Positions 1-8,189 of a stretch of 52,456 nucleotides of DNA are shown here, one piece after another. This stretch comes from Flaviramulus sp. Lineage in GTDB: Bacteria; Bacteroidota; Bacteroidia; Flavobacteriales; Flavobacteriaceae. The translations under genes were made by a program, and so were the position numbers. The notes below the pieces were generated by a model, which saw nothing but the letters and a program-made list of their open reading frames with translations, was not told the DNA's origin and made no database searches. Numbering within the stretch: position 1 is the first letter of the stretch; each line of letters opens with the position of its first letter. The stretch lies in assembly GCA_030731745.1 (NCBI GenBank), contig JANQTJ010000017.1, positions 1-52,456 on the forward strand, given 5' to 3'.

Positions 1-35
1 TTTCGTAGTTTTGGTTTTCTATCAAAACTAACAAC

Positions 36-2885
36 ATGTCTGATCAAAAACGCCTTTTTTTAGTTGATGCTTATGCCCTTATTTTTCGTGGCTATTATGC
101 CTTTATTAAAAATCCAAGAATAAACTCAAAAGGATTAGATACCTCAGCAATTATGGGATTTATGAATTCACTGTTAGATGTTATTAAGCGTGAACGCCCG
201 GACCATCTTGCAGTTTGTTTTGACAAAGGCGGTAGTGCCGACAGAGTAGAAATGTTTGAAGCTTACAAAGCCAATAGAGACGCTACACCTGAAGCTATAA
301 AAATTGCTATTCCTTATATTCAAGACATCTTGAAAGCCATGCACATTCCTATTATGGTAAAAGAGGGTTTTGAGGCTGATGATGTTATTGGAACACTCTC
401 TAAACAAGCGGAAAAAGAAGGCTACAAAACCTTTATGGTTACACCTGATAAAGATTTTGCACAACTAGTTTCTGAAAATATTTTTATGTACCGTCCTGTT
501 TTTGGTGGTGGTTACGAAACTTGGGGAATTCCTGAAGTTCAGAAAAAATTTGAAGTTACCAATCCACTGCAAGTGATTGACTTTTTAGGAATGATGGGAG
601 ATTCCAGCGACAATATTCCCGGACTACCCGGTGTTGGAGAAAAAACAGCCAAAAAATTTTTAGCACAATACGGTAGCATGGAAAATTTGTTAGCAAATAC
701 GCATGAACTAAAAGGTAAAATGAAAGAGAACATTGAAGGCGCAAAAGAATTGGGTTTGCTTTCAAAAAAACTAGCAACTATCATGTTGGATGTTCCTGTA
801 ACTTTTCTTGCTAAAGATTTTGAATTAGACCAACCCGATTTACCTAAAGTTACAGAAATTTTTCAAGAATTAGAATTCCGACAATTACTCGCAAACTTTG
901 AAAAAACATTTGAAGTTAAAGTAGCATCATCTGAAAATAATTCAGCATCAAATACAACTAAATTAAAAGCAACAGCTAAAGAAACAACTTCCGCAGGTGC
1001 AGGTCAATTTTCGTTGTTTGGTAGCGATATTTCTTCTTCAAAAGAGACGGAAACTATTTCAGAATTTACTAGAAATACAGCAGAAACCACTTCGCATTTT
1101 TACCAAAGTATCACACCTGGTATGGCTACAAAATTGTTTATTCAAAACTTAATGAAGCAAACTAGTGTGTGTTTTGATACGGAAACAACTGGCCTTGACC
1201 CTTTAACCGCGGAATTAGTTGGTATATCATTTTCATGGGAAGCTGGCAAAGGGTTTTACTTACCGTTTCCTGAAAACAGAGAAGAAGCTCAAGAATTGAT
1301 TCAGCAATTACACCCATTTTTTGAAGCCGAAAATATTCAAAAAGTTGGACAGAATTTAAAATACGATATTAAAGTACTTAGAAAATATAATGTTAAGGTT
1401 AAAGGTGAATTGTTCGATACCATGTTGGCACATTATCTAATCAATCCAGATATGCGTCATAATATGGATATTTTAGCTGAAACTTATTTAAACTACACAC
1501 CTATTTCAATAACAGAATTAATCGGGAAAAAAGGAAAAAACCAACTTTCAATGCGCGATGTTCCAATTGAAAAACAAACCGAATACGCTGTTGAAGATGC
1601 TGATATTACATTACAACTTAAAGAACATTTTGAAAAAGAATTAGGAGAGGCAAACACTCAAAAATTATTTGATGAAATCGAAATTCCTTTACTACGTGTA
1701 TTAGCAGATATGGAATTGGAAGGGATTAATTTAAATGAGGATTTTTTAATGTCACTTTCTGAGCAATTAAACAACGATATCTCTTCACTTGAAGAATCAA
1801 TTTTTGAAGCTGCTGGCGAGGAATTTAATATCGCATCTCCAAAACAACTTGGAGATATTTTATTTGACAAATTAAAACTAGTTGATAAACCAAAAAAAAC
1901 CAAAACAGGACAGTATGCCACTTCTGAAGACATCCTAAGTTATTTGGCGAAAGATCACAACATAATCAAAAATATTTTAGAGTATAGAACACTTGCAAAA
2001 CTTAAAAGCACTTATGTAGATGCTTTACCACTCCAAGTTGAACCTTCTACAGGTAGAGTGCATACAGATTATATGCAAACGGTTGCAGCAACAGGTCGTT
2101 TAAGTAGTAATAACCCAAATCTTCAAAATATCCCTATTAGAACAGAACGTGGAAAACAAGTTCGTAAAGCTTTTATTCCTAGAGATAAAAACTACACCTT
2201 ATTAGCAGCGGATTACTCTCAAATAGAACTTCGTATTATTGCAGCTTTAAGCGAAGAAGAAACAATGATTGAAGCTTTTAAAAATGGTGAAGATATCCAT
2301 GCTTCAACCGCTTCAAAAGTGTTTAATGTATCTTTAAATGAAGTTTCAAGAGAGCAACGTAGTAATGCCAAAACGGTAAACTTTGGTATTATTTACGGGG
2401 TTTCCGCTTTCGGATTAAGCAATCAAACAGATTTATCAAGAAGCGAAGCTAAAGAATTGATAGATACTTATTATGAAACCTATCCAAAACTTAAAAATTA
2501 TATTAGCACTCAGGTAGATTTTGCTAGAGATCATGGTTATGTCCAAACTGTTTTGGGCCGTCGTCGTTATTTAAAAGATATCAATTCTCGAAATGCAGTT
2601 GTTAGAGGTGCCGCAGAACGTAACGCTGTAAATGCACCTATACAAGGTAGTGCTGCTGATATTATAAAAATTGCTATGATTAACATTCATAAAAAGTTAG
2701 AAAACAACCAATACAAAACAAAAATGCTGTTACAAGTACATGACGAATTGGTGTTTGATGTTTATAAACCTGAGCTGGAAACTATTAAAACTTTAGTGAA
2801 AACCGAAATGGAAAACGCTTATAAACTATCGGTTCCATTGGATGTAGATTTAGGTGTTGGTAATAATTGGCTAGAAGCACATTAA
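36..2885 (+). CDS. polA: DNA polymerase I
   Basis: Repair and Okazaki-fragment polymerase, 949 aa, the full three-domain length. The N-terminal 5'-3' exonuclease shows DAYALIFRGYYAF near residue 11, EADDVIGTL near 112 and the H3TH motif GLPGVGEKTAKKF near 196. The 3'-5' proofreading domain keeps its DEDDy residues: FDTETTGLD near 380, NLKYDIKVL near 444 and YAVEDADITL near 513, so proofreading should be active. The polymerase domain has motif A (ADYSQIELRI, catalytic Asp at about 726), the O-helix from Arg 775 (RSNAKTVNFGIIYG) and motif C VHDELVFD near 901. A low-complexity linker (about 295-345) joins the 5' nuclease to the rest. The gene is complete; the ATG lies 36 nt from the window edge. 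A degenerate gene follows, so it is probably transcribed alone. Confidence 0.98.
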   Translation: MSDQKRLFLVDAYALIFRGYYAFIKNPRINSKGLDTSAIMGFMNSLLDVIKRERPDHLAVCFDKGGSADRVEMFEAYKANRDATPEAIKIAIPYIQDILKAMHIPIMVKEGFEADDVIGTLSKQAEKEGYKTFMVTPDKDFAQLVSENIFMYRPVFGGGYETWGIPEVQKKFEVTNPLQVIDFLGMMGDSSDNIPGLPGVGEKTAKKFLAQYGSMENLLANTHELKGKMKENIEGAKELGLLSKKLATIMLDVPVTFLAKDFELDQPDLPKVTEIFQELEFRQLLANFEKTFEVKVASSENNSASNTTKLKATAKETTSAGAGQFSLFGSDISSSKETETISEFTRNTAETTSHFYQSITPGMATKLFIQNLMKQTSVCFDTETTGLDPLTAELVGISFSWEAGKGFYLPFPENREEAQELIQQLHPFFEAENIQKVGQNLKYDIKVLRKYNVKVKGELFDTMLAHYLINPDMRHNMDILAETYLNYTPISITELIGKKGKNQLSMRDVPIEKQTEYAVEDADITLQLKEHFEKELGEANTQKLFDEIEIPLLRVLADMELEGINLNEDFLMSLSEQLNNDISSLEESIFEAAGEEFNIASPKQLGDILFDKLKLVDKPKKTKTGQYATSEDILSYLAKDHNIIKNILEYRTLAKLKSTYVDALPLQVEPSTGRVHTDYMQTVAATGRLSSNNPNLQNIPIRTERGKQVRKAFIPRDKNYTLLAADYSQIELRIIAALSEEETMIEAFKNGEDIHASTASKVFNVSLNEVSREQRSNAKTVNFGIIYGVSAFGLSNQTDLSRSEAKELIDTYYETYPKLKNYISTQVDFARDHGYVQTVLGRRRYLKDINSRNAVVRGAAERNAVNAPIQGSAADIIKIAMINIHKKLENNQYKTKMLLQVHDELVFDVYKPELETIKTLVKTEMENAYKLSVPLDVDLGVGNNWLEAH

Positions 2886-2913
2886 TAATTTTTATGTTTT
2901 AGATTGATTATAA

Positions 2914-3275
2914 ATGGCAACAACACCTAAACATGATTCTCGAATTGCTGAAATGAAATTCTCCTCTGTATATCCTCATTATGTTTCAAAAGTTGAAAAA
3001 AAGGAAGAACAAAAGAGGAATTACACCAAGTAATAGAATGGTTAACTGGATTTAACGAAATCATGCTACAAAAGTTGATTGATGAAAAAGTAACCTTTAA
3101 AACCTTTTTTGAAAAAGCCAAACTTAACCCAAAAGCTAGTCTAATACAAGGGTTAATTTGTGGTTATAGAATTGAAGATATTGAAACGCCTTTAACCAAG
3201 TAAGCAAGATATTTAGACAAACTAATAGATGAATTAGCTAAAGGAAGAAAAATGAATAAAATATTGAGAGATTAA
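2914..3275 (+). pseudogene. DUF2200 family protein, broken by a frameshift and an internal stop
   Basis: The start reads MATTPKHDSRIAEMKFSSVYPHYVSKVEKK, the recognisable N-terminus of the small DUF2200 family. At about 2996-3002 the A-tract has seven A where eight would keep the frame (KKGRTKEELHQVIEW). One base further on, the family resumes: QVIEWLTGFNE, MLQKLIDEKVTFKTFFEKA, LIQGLICGYRIEDIETPL. A second lesion is the in-frame TAA at 3201-3203, after which ARYLDKLIDELAKGRKMNKILRD completes the family C-terminus, ending at the TAA at 3273-3275. With the missing base restored the gene would have 120 codons, the normal family length. Two independent lesions argue for a true pseudogene rather than one sequencing error. 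The function of DUF2200 is unknown to me. Confidence 0.85.
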
Positions 3276-3301
3276 TAAAATATCAGAATCCAAAAGTAAA
3301 T

Positions 3302-4186
3302 ATGCCATATATTCTAAAAAATAATAATCTCGAAATTGAAATTGATTATCCTAATGAAAACTATAATTTTTCAAGATTTGACTGGACTGGGAAAATTACA
3401 AAAGTAAAATTTCAAGATTTACCTGTTTCAACTTTTGAAACTACCAATTGTGAAAATGAACATATTTATGGGAAAGGGTTTTATAATGAATTTGGGATTG
3501 ATACTGCATTAGGCTTTGAAGATACAGACGTAGGTGGATGGTTTCATAAAATTGGTGTTGGATTGTTAAGAAAAGATGATAATGAATATCAATTTTCAAA
3601 AAAATATGATATTAAACCAGCTAAATTCGAAATTACTAACGACTCAAACAAAACAATAATGCTTTGCAACTCTGAATCTGTAAATGGTTATTCTTATTTT
3701 TTGAAAAAGGAAATCGAAATACATGAGAACAGTTTTTCAATTAAATATTTCCTTAAAAATACAGGTCAAAAAGATATTATAACTGATGAATATACTCACA
3801 ATTTTATAGCATTAAATAATGATATGATTGGAACAAATTATATTTTAAAATTTCCATTTGATTTAAAAACTAAGCTTTTTAATGAAACTGTCAACACTGA
3901 ACAAAAAGTTAATATCTGCAAAAATGAGTTTAGCTTTAATGATTCACCAAATGATCCATTCTTTTTTAGTAACCTTTCTGGCAATGAAAATGTAGATTCA
4001 AAATGGGAATTACTAAATATTCAAAACAACATAGGCATCAGTGAAATAGGTGATTTTAAAACAAATAAAATTAATCTTTGGGGTTGGAAACATGTTATAA
4101 GCCCTGAACTGTTTTTCAATATATTTCTCAAACGAAATCAATCAACAGAATGGACAAGAACTTACAATGTTTACAAAATAAAATAA
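3302..4186 (+). CDS. hypothetical protein with a galactose-mutarotase-like (aldose epimerase superfamily) fold
   Basis: 294 aa, cytosolic (no signal peptide or membrane segment). The layout suggests the beta-sandwich carbohydrate-binding fold of the aldose-1-epimerase superfamily: an early FDWTGKITKV strand, EHIYGKGFYNEFGID near 52, GGWFHKIGVGLL near 80, a central EYTHNFIALNND near 162 with a His where the family has a catalytic or binding His, and a closing WGWKHVISPELFFNIFL. This is judged from pattern and not a search, so the sugar substrate and activity are unknown. The gene is followed after 4 nt by a lipoprotein hydrolase, which suggests co-transcription. It could be a non-catalytic sugar-binding member. 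Confidence 0.6.
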   Translation: MPYILKNNNLEIEIDYPNENYNFSRFDWTGKITKVKFQDLPVSTFETTNCENEHIYGKGFYNEFGIDTALGFEDTDVGGWFHKIGVGLLRKDDNEYQFSKKYDIKPAKFEITNDSNKTIMLCNSESVNGYSYFLKKEIEIHENSFSIKYFLKNTGQKDIITDEYTHNFIALNNDMIGTNYILKFPFDLKTKLFNETVNTEQKVNICKNEFSFNDSPNDPFFFSNLSGNENVDSKWELLNIQNNIGISEIGDFKTNKINLWGWKHVISPELFFNIFLKRNQSTEWTRTYNVYKIK

Positions 4187-4190
4187 GAAA

Positions 4191-5201
4191 GTGAAAACAA
4201 CAGAATCTTTAGTAACAACAAAACTACCAATATACATAATTGTTTTTTTTCAATTCTTTTTTATCATTTCCTGTTCTCAAAAAAAATCTTCTGAAAATAA
4301 TAATACGGTAAACTCTCCTCCCGAAATCAAAATAAAAAACACTTCTATTATAATTTTAGGAACTATACAAGATGCTGGTTCTCCTCAAATTACTTGTAGC
4401 AAAGACTGCTGTAAGCATCTATTTGAAAACCCAGATAACACCAGAAAAATTACATCATTAGGCCTTATTGATGCACAAGAAAATAAAACGTATTTGTTTG
4501 AGGCTACTCCAGATATTACATCTCAAATAAAAATGCTTACTAAATATAATAATCAACATACAAAAGAAATCGTTGATGGCATATTTTTAACCCATGCACA
4601 TATTGGACATTACACTGGTTTGATGTATTTAGGCAAAGAAGCCATGGATGCTAAAAACACTCCGGTTTACGTAATGCCTAATATGAAAAATTTCTTATGT
4701 AATAATGGTCCTTGGAACCAATTAATAGAAAGAAAAAATGTGAATCTTTTTGAAATTGAACAAGAAAAACCTGTTCAATTATCTCAAAACATTAAAGTAA
4801 CACCCATTTTAGTTCCACACAGAGACGAATATTCTGAAACTGTAGGCTACAAAATTACAGGACCAAACAAAAGCGCCCTTTTTATACCTGATATAGACAA
4901 ATGGGATAAGTGGGCCAACAATATAATTGATGAAATAAAAAAAGTTGATTATGCTTTTTTAGATGCTACTTTTTATAGTAGCCAGGAAATAAATAATAGA
5001 GATATTAGCCAAATTCCACACCCTTTTATTATTGAAAGTTTTGAGAAGTTTAAAGGTTTAAATAATCAAGAAAAAAGTAAAATTATCTTTATCCATTTTA
5101 ACCATACTAATCCTGTAATAAATATTGAAAGCAAAGAAAGCCAAGTTGTAATAGATAAAGGTTTTAAAATTGGCAAAATTAAAGACGTCTTTGAATTATA
5201 A
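4191..5201 (+). CDS. PqqB-like metallo-beta-lactamase-fold lipoprotein
   Basis: 336 aa from a GTG start 4 nt after the previous stop; no nearby ATG gives a better signal peptide. Residues 1-28 form a lipoprotein signal with lipobox-like FIISC, so the enzyme is probably anchored in the periplasm or outer membrane. The mature part begins like PqqB proteins (LGTIQDAGSPQITC, then a Cys-rich SKDCC). The metal loop is THAHIGHYTGL with His 135, 137 and 140: the HxHxDH Asp of ordinary metallo-beta-lactamase-fold hydrolases is Gly here. Further candidate ligands are VPHRDEYSE near 205, PDIDKW near 236 and HFNHTNP near 303. No PQQ genes are in the window, so a role in PQQ synthesis is not supported. 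More likely it is an uncharacterised hydrolase. Substrate unknown. Confidence 0.75.
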   Translation: MKTTESLVTTKLPIYIIVFFQFFFIISCSQKKSSENNNTVNSPPEIKIKNTSIIILGTIQDAGSPQITCSKDCCKHLFENPDNTRKITSLGLIDAQENKTYLFEATPDITSQIKMLTKYNNQHTKEIVDGIFLTHAHIGHYTGLMYLGKEAMDAKNTPVYVMPNMKNFLCNNGPWNQLIERKNVNLFEIEQEKPVQLSQNIKVTPILVPHRDEYSETVGYKITGPNKSALFIPDIDKWDKWANNIIDEIKKVDYAFLDATFYSSQEINNRDISQIPHPFIIESFEKFKGLNNQEKSKIIFIHFNHTNPVINIESKESQVVIDKGFKIGKIKDVFEL

Positions 5202-5258
5202 ACCATTGTAACCTTTAAATATATATTAATTAATTAATTTTGCATTCATTTTAAAATT

Positions 5259-6221
5259 ATGAGTATTATTTCATCAGATATATCTAAAGCCGTTAACATT
5301 TTAAATAATGAAGAATTGGTTGCTATACCAACTGAAACTGTTTATGGATTAGCAGGAAATATATTTAGTGAAAAAGCTATAAATGCGATTTTTGAAACCA
5401 AAAAGAGACCATTTTTTAATCCATTAATAGTACATATATCATCCGTAAATTATTTAGAAAATATTGTTATTGATATTCCAGAAAAAGCGAAACAACTAGC
5501 CACTGCCTTTTGGCCTGGGTCTTTAACTTTAGTTTTAAAAAAACAACCTAATATTCCTGATTCAATTACTTCTGGAAAAGACACTGTGGCCGTTAGAGTG
5601 CCTAATCATACTGTAACTCTCAAGTTATTAGAATCTTTAAATTTTCCTCTAGCTGCTCCTAGCGCCAATCCATTTGGAAGTATTAGCCCTACTACCGCTA
5701 AACATGTAGAAGGCTATTTTAAAGATAACATTAAAATGATTTTGGAAGGTGGCTCATGTAAAAACGGTATTGAATCTACAATTATTGGCTTTGAAAACGA
5801 AACTCCAATTGTATATCGCTTGGGATCTATTTCTATTGAAGCTATTGAAGCTGTCGTTGGAAAAATTTCAATAAAAAACAAAAAAGAAATTCAACCAGAT
5901 GCTCCAGGAATGTTAGCGCGACATTACGCTCCAAGTACCAAAACCATCTTAACTGAAAACATTAATAAAGCCATTAAAACGTATTCAGGAAAAAAAATTG
6001 GACTTATTTTATTTAATACTTCCATAGAAAATGACTCTATAAAACACATAATCGCCTTATCTAAAAACAGCGATTTAAGTGAAGCCGCTTCAAATTTATA
6101 TAATGCTTTACATGAATTAGATGACCAAAATTTAGATATTATTATAGCTGAAAAGTTACCCGATTATGGCTTAGGAAAATCAATAAACGATCGTTTAAAA
6201 CGTGCTACTTTTAGCAACTAG
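5259..6221 (+). CDS. tsaC: L-threonylcarbamoyladenylate synthase (TsaC/Sua5 type)
   Basis: Makes threonylcarbamoyl-AMP from threonine, bicarbonate and ATP, the first step of the t6A37 modification of ANN-decoding tRNAs. At 320 aa it is the long Sua5 form. The YrdC domain has IPTETVYGLAGNIF near 23, KKRPFFNPLIVHI near 49, FWPGSLTLVLKK near 87, VAVRVPNH near 110, APSANPFGSISPTTA near 132 and GIESTIIGF near 166. A linker with APGMLARHYAPST (about 210) closes the active site in Sua5 proteins, and a C-terminal Sua5 domain follows. The upstream gap has a -7-like TAATTTTG at 5235-5242, but its nearest TTG is 26 nt away, longer than usual, so I do not call a full promoter. Confidence 0.96.
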   Translation: MSIISSDISKAVNILNNEELVAIPTETVYGLAGNIFSEKAINAIFETKKRPFFNPLIVHISSVNYLENIVIDIPEKAKQLATAFWPGSLTLVLKKQPNIPDSITSGKDTVAVRVPNHTVTLKLLESLNFPLAAPSANPFGSISPTTAKHVEGYFKDNIKMILEGGSCKNGIESTIIGFENETPIVYRLGSISIEAIEAVVGKISIKNKKEIQPDAPGMLARHYAPSTKTILTENINKAIKTYSGKKIGLILFNTSIENDSIKHIIALSKNSDLSEAASNLYNALHELDDQNLDIIIAEKLPDYGLGKSINDRLKRATFSN

Positions 6222-6275
6222 TTTTTTTTACTTCTAGCGAGCTGATTTTCAACAATAAAAAAACTTATTCTAGAT

Positions 6276-6305
6276 TTGGTAATCCGATAGTTTATCGTAA
6301 ATTTG
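6276..6305 (+). promoter_or_regulatory. Bacteroidota-type promoter of rplM-rpsI
   Basis: TTG at 6276-6278, a 19-nt spacer, then TAAATTTG at 6298-6305: an exact match to the TTG-N19-TAnnTTTG consensus of the Bacteroidota primary sigma factor. Transcription should start near 6311, giving a leader of roughly 40 nt before the GTG start of rplM. Confidence 0.8.
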
Positions 6306-6351
6306 CAAACTCTTTTTGAGAGAGGAATGTTTAATTAGAAAAAATAATAAC

Positions 6352-6807
6352 GTGGACACATTAAGCTACAAAACCATTTCAGCAAATAAAGCTACTGTAG
6401 ATAAGCAGTGGGTTTTAGTTGATGCTGATGGTCAATCATTGGGTCGTTTAGCTTCTAAAGTTGCAAAACTTTTAAGAGGAAAACACAAGCCTAGCTTCAC
6501 ACCACATGTTGATTGCGGCGATAACGTAATTGTTATCAATTCAGAAAAAATCAACTTAACTGGAAACAAGTGGAATGACAAAACATACATTCGTCACACA
6601 GGTTATCCAGGTGGTCAAAGAAGTTTAACTGCTACAGAATTGTTTGGGAAAGACCCATCAAGAGTAGTTGAAAAATCAGTAAAAGGAATGTTACCTAAAA
6701 ACAAATTAGGTGCAGATTTATTCCGTAACCTAACAGTTGTTGTTGGTTCAGAGCATGCACATGCTGCACAAAAACCAAAAGCAATTAACTTAAACGAATT
6801 CAAATAA
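6352..6807 (+). CDS. rplM: 50S ribosomal protein L13
   Basis: 151 aa, large-subunit protein. I place the start at GTG 6352 (MDTLSYKTISANKATVDKQW), which is where L13 of this phylum begins. The in-frame TTG at 6316 would add twelve residues unlike L13. Family signatures are GQSLGRLASKVAKLLRGKHK, FTPHVDCGDNVIVIN, YIRHTGYPGGQR and VKGMLPKNKLG. The stop overlaps the rpsI start by one base (TAATG), so the two proteins are probably translationally coupled, as in most bacteria. A strong promoter lies 46 nt upstream. The leader contains a short CTC-GAG hairpin; I cannot tell whether it binds L13. Confidence 0.98.
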   Translation: MDTLSYKTISANKATVDKQWVLVDADGQSLGRLASKVAKLLRGKHKPSFTPHVDCGDNVIVINSEKINLTGNKWNDKTYIRHTGYPGGQRSLTATELFGKDPSRVVEKSVKGMLPKNKLGADLFRNLTVVVGSEHAHAAQKPKAINLNEFK

Positions 6808-7193
6808 TGGATGTAATTCACAAAATCGGCCGTAGAAAGACGGCTGTTGCTCGTGCTTATGTTTCTCCAGGAAAAGGAAACATTACAATTAATAAAAAAG
6901 ACATAGCTAATTATTTTACTACAGCTACTTTACAGTACAAAGTAAAACAACCTTTGGTTATGACTAACAATGACGGCAACTTTGATATTACAGTTAATGT
7001 ATATGGAGGTGGTATTACTGGTCAAGCAGAAGCTGTTCGTTTAGCCTTATCTCGTGCAATGTGCGAAGTAGATGCTGAAAACAGATTAACACTAAAACCA
7101 GAAGGTTTATTAACAAGAGATCCAAGAATGGTAGAGCGTAAGAAATTCGGACAGAAGAAAGCGCGTAAGAAATTCCAGTTCTCTAAACGTTAA
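6807..7193 (+). CDS. rpsI: 30S ribosomal protein S9
   Basis: 128 aa, small-subunit protein near the P-site tRNA. It begins with IGRRKTAVARAYVSPGKG, has GGGITGQAEAVRLALSRAM in the middle, and ends with the basic tail (RKKFGQKKARKKFQFSKR) whose terminal Arg reaches the P-site anticodon loop in known ribosomes. The start ATG shares one base with the rplM stop (TAATG). No terminator follows directly, so some transcripts may run on into rpsB 140 nt downstream. Confidence 0.98.
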   Translation: MDVIHKIGRRKTAVARAYVSPGKGNITINKKDIANYFTTATLQYKVKQPLVMTNNDGNFDITVNVYGGGITGQAEAVRLALSRAMCEVDAENRLTLKPEGLLTRDPRMVERKKFGQKKARKKFQFSKR

Positions 7194-7333
7194 TACCAAA
7201 TTAAAAAATAAACTAGTTATTGTTGTCCTAGTCCAAAAGACAGGATTTAGTTTAGCATCTAAATGGTTAAGGCGAATTTTTTTAACGACCACTTAATCAT
7301 TGCTAATTCAACAGAACGTAAACTATTACAAAA
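7194..7333 (+). promoter_or_regulatory. structured leader between rpsI and rpsB
   Basis: 140 nt with no gene and no clear TTG-N19-TAnnTTTG promoter. It holds a compact hairpin at 7226-7245 (TCCT-A-GTC / GAC-AGGA, loop CAAAA, one bulged A), a second at 7245-7264 (ATTTAG / CTAAAT) that competes for the junction, and a third at 7265-7290 (GGTTAA / TTAAC-G-ACC, one bulged G). Autogenous S2-binding leaders upstream of rpsB are known in other phyla. Assigning that role here is inference. Confidence 0.35.
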
Positions 7334-8104
7334 ATGGCAGTAGAAGTAAAAGAATTACTTGAAGCAGGTGTACATTTTGGACACCTTACACGTAAGTGGG
7401 ACCCAAACATGGCTCCTTACGTATATATGGAGCGTAATGGCATTCATATTATAAACCTATACAAAACAGCAGTCAAAATTGAAGAAGCTGGAGCGGCACT
7501 TGCCAAAATTGCAGCATCTGGTAGAAAAATTTTATTTGTTGCAACAAAAAAACAAGCAAAAGATATTGTGGCTGAGAAAGCCGGTGCTATCAACATGCCT
7601 TACATTACTGAGCGTTGGCCAGGTGGTATGTTAACTAACTTTGTTACTATTAGAAAAGCGGTTAAAAAAATGGCTTCTATCGATAGAATGAAGAAAGATG
7701 GTACTTTCATGACACTTTCTAAAAAAGAACGTTTACAAGTTGATCGTTTAAGAGCTAAGTTAGAAAAAAACTTGGGTTCAATTAGTGACATGACACGTTT
7801 GCCTGGTGCATTATTTGTTGTTGATATTAAACGTGAGCATATCGCGATTAAAGAAGCTCAAAAATTAAACATTCCAATTTTTGCTATGGTTGATACCAAC
7901 TCAGACCCACGTCAAGTTGATTATGTTATACCAGCAAATGATGACGCTTCTAAATCTATTGATAAAATTTTATCTCACGTAACTGCAGCTATCTCTGAAG
8001 GTTTATCTGAACGTAAGAATGAAAAAGAACTATCAGAAGAAAATGAAGCTCCAAAAGCTAAAAAAGCAGCTAAAAAAGTTGTTTCATCTGAAGAAGAAGA
8101 ATAA
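7334..8104 (+). CDS. rpsB: 30S ribosomal protein S2
   Basis: 256 aa, small-subunit protein. Signatures: LLEAGVHFGHLTRKWDPNM near 8, YVYMERNGIHIINLYKT, ERWPGGMLTNFVTIRKA near 93, the coiled-coil hairpin around DRMKKDGTFMTLSKKERLQ, and DTNSDPRQVDYVIPANDDA near 188. The C-terminus carries a Lys/Ala/Glu-rich tail (about 233-256) ending in four Glu, a common extension in Bacteroidota. It is followed by tsf across a hairpin terminator, the usual rpsB-tsf order. That terminator probably sets the ratio of S2 to EF-Ts transcripts. Confidence 0.98.
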   Translation: MAVEVKELLEAGVHFGHLTRKWDPNMAPYVYMERNGIHIINLYKTAVKIEEAGAALAKIAASGRKILFVATKKQAKDIVAEKAGAINMPYITERWPGGMLTNFVTIRKAVKKMASIDRMKKDGTFMTLSKKERLQVDRLRAKLEKNLGSISDMTRLPGALFVVDIKREHIAIKEAQKLNIPIFAMVDTNSDPRQVDYVIPANDDASKSIDKILSHVTAAISEGLSERKNEKELSEENEAPKAKKAAKKVVSSEEEE

Positions 8105-8123
8105 AAAACATTAACAAAACATT

Positions 8124-8175
8124 AAAAGTCGTTTAGTTCTTTTCTCAATTGAAAATAAATTAAACGACTTTTTTT
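8124..8175 (+). terminator. hairpin terminator/attenuator between rpsB and tsf
   Basis: Inverted repeat AAAAGTCGTTTA (8124-8135) and TAAACGACTTTT (8161-8172) around a 25-nt AT-rich loop, running into seven T (8169-8175). It sits inside the rpsB-tsf unit, 14 nt before the tsf start, so it more likely attenuates than ends the operon. Confidence 0.75.
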
Positions 8176-8189
8176 AAATTATAACAATT

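Noticed and set aside
4191-5201. PQQ biosynthesis gene pqqB
   Set aside because: Only the N-terminal resemblance supports it. The protein is a lipoprotein and no other PQQ gene is present in the window.
5206-5242. Promoter of tsaC (TTG at 5206-5208, TAATTTTG at 5235-5242)
   Set aside because: The spacer is 26 nt, outside the 17-23 nt range accepted for this promoter type.
6316-6351. Extended L13 N-terminus from a TTG
   Set aside because: The extra residues do not resemble L13, and GTG 6352 gives the standard N-terminus.
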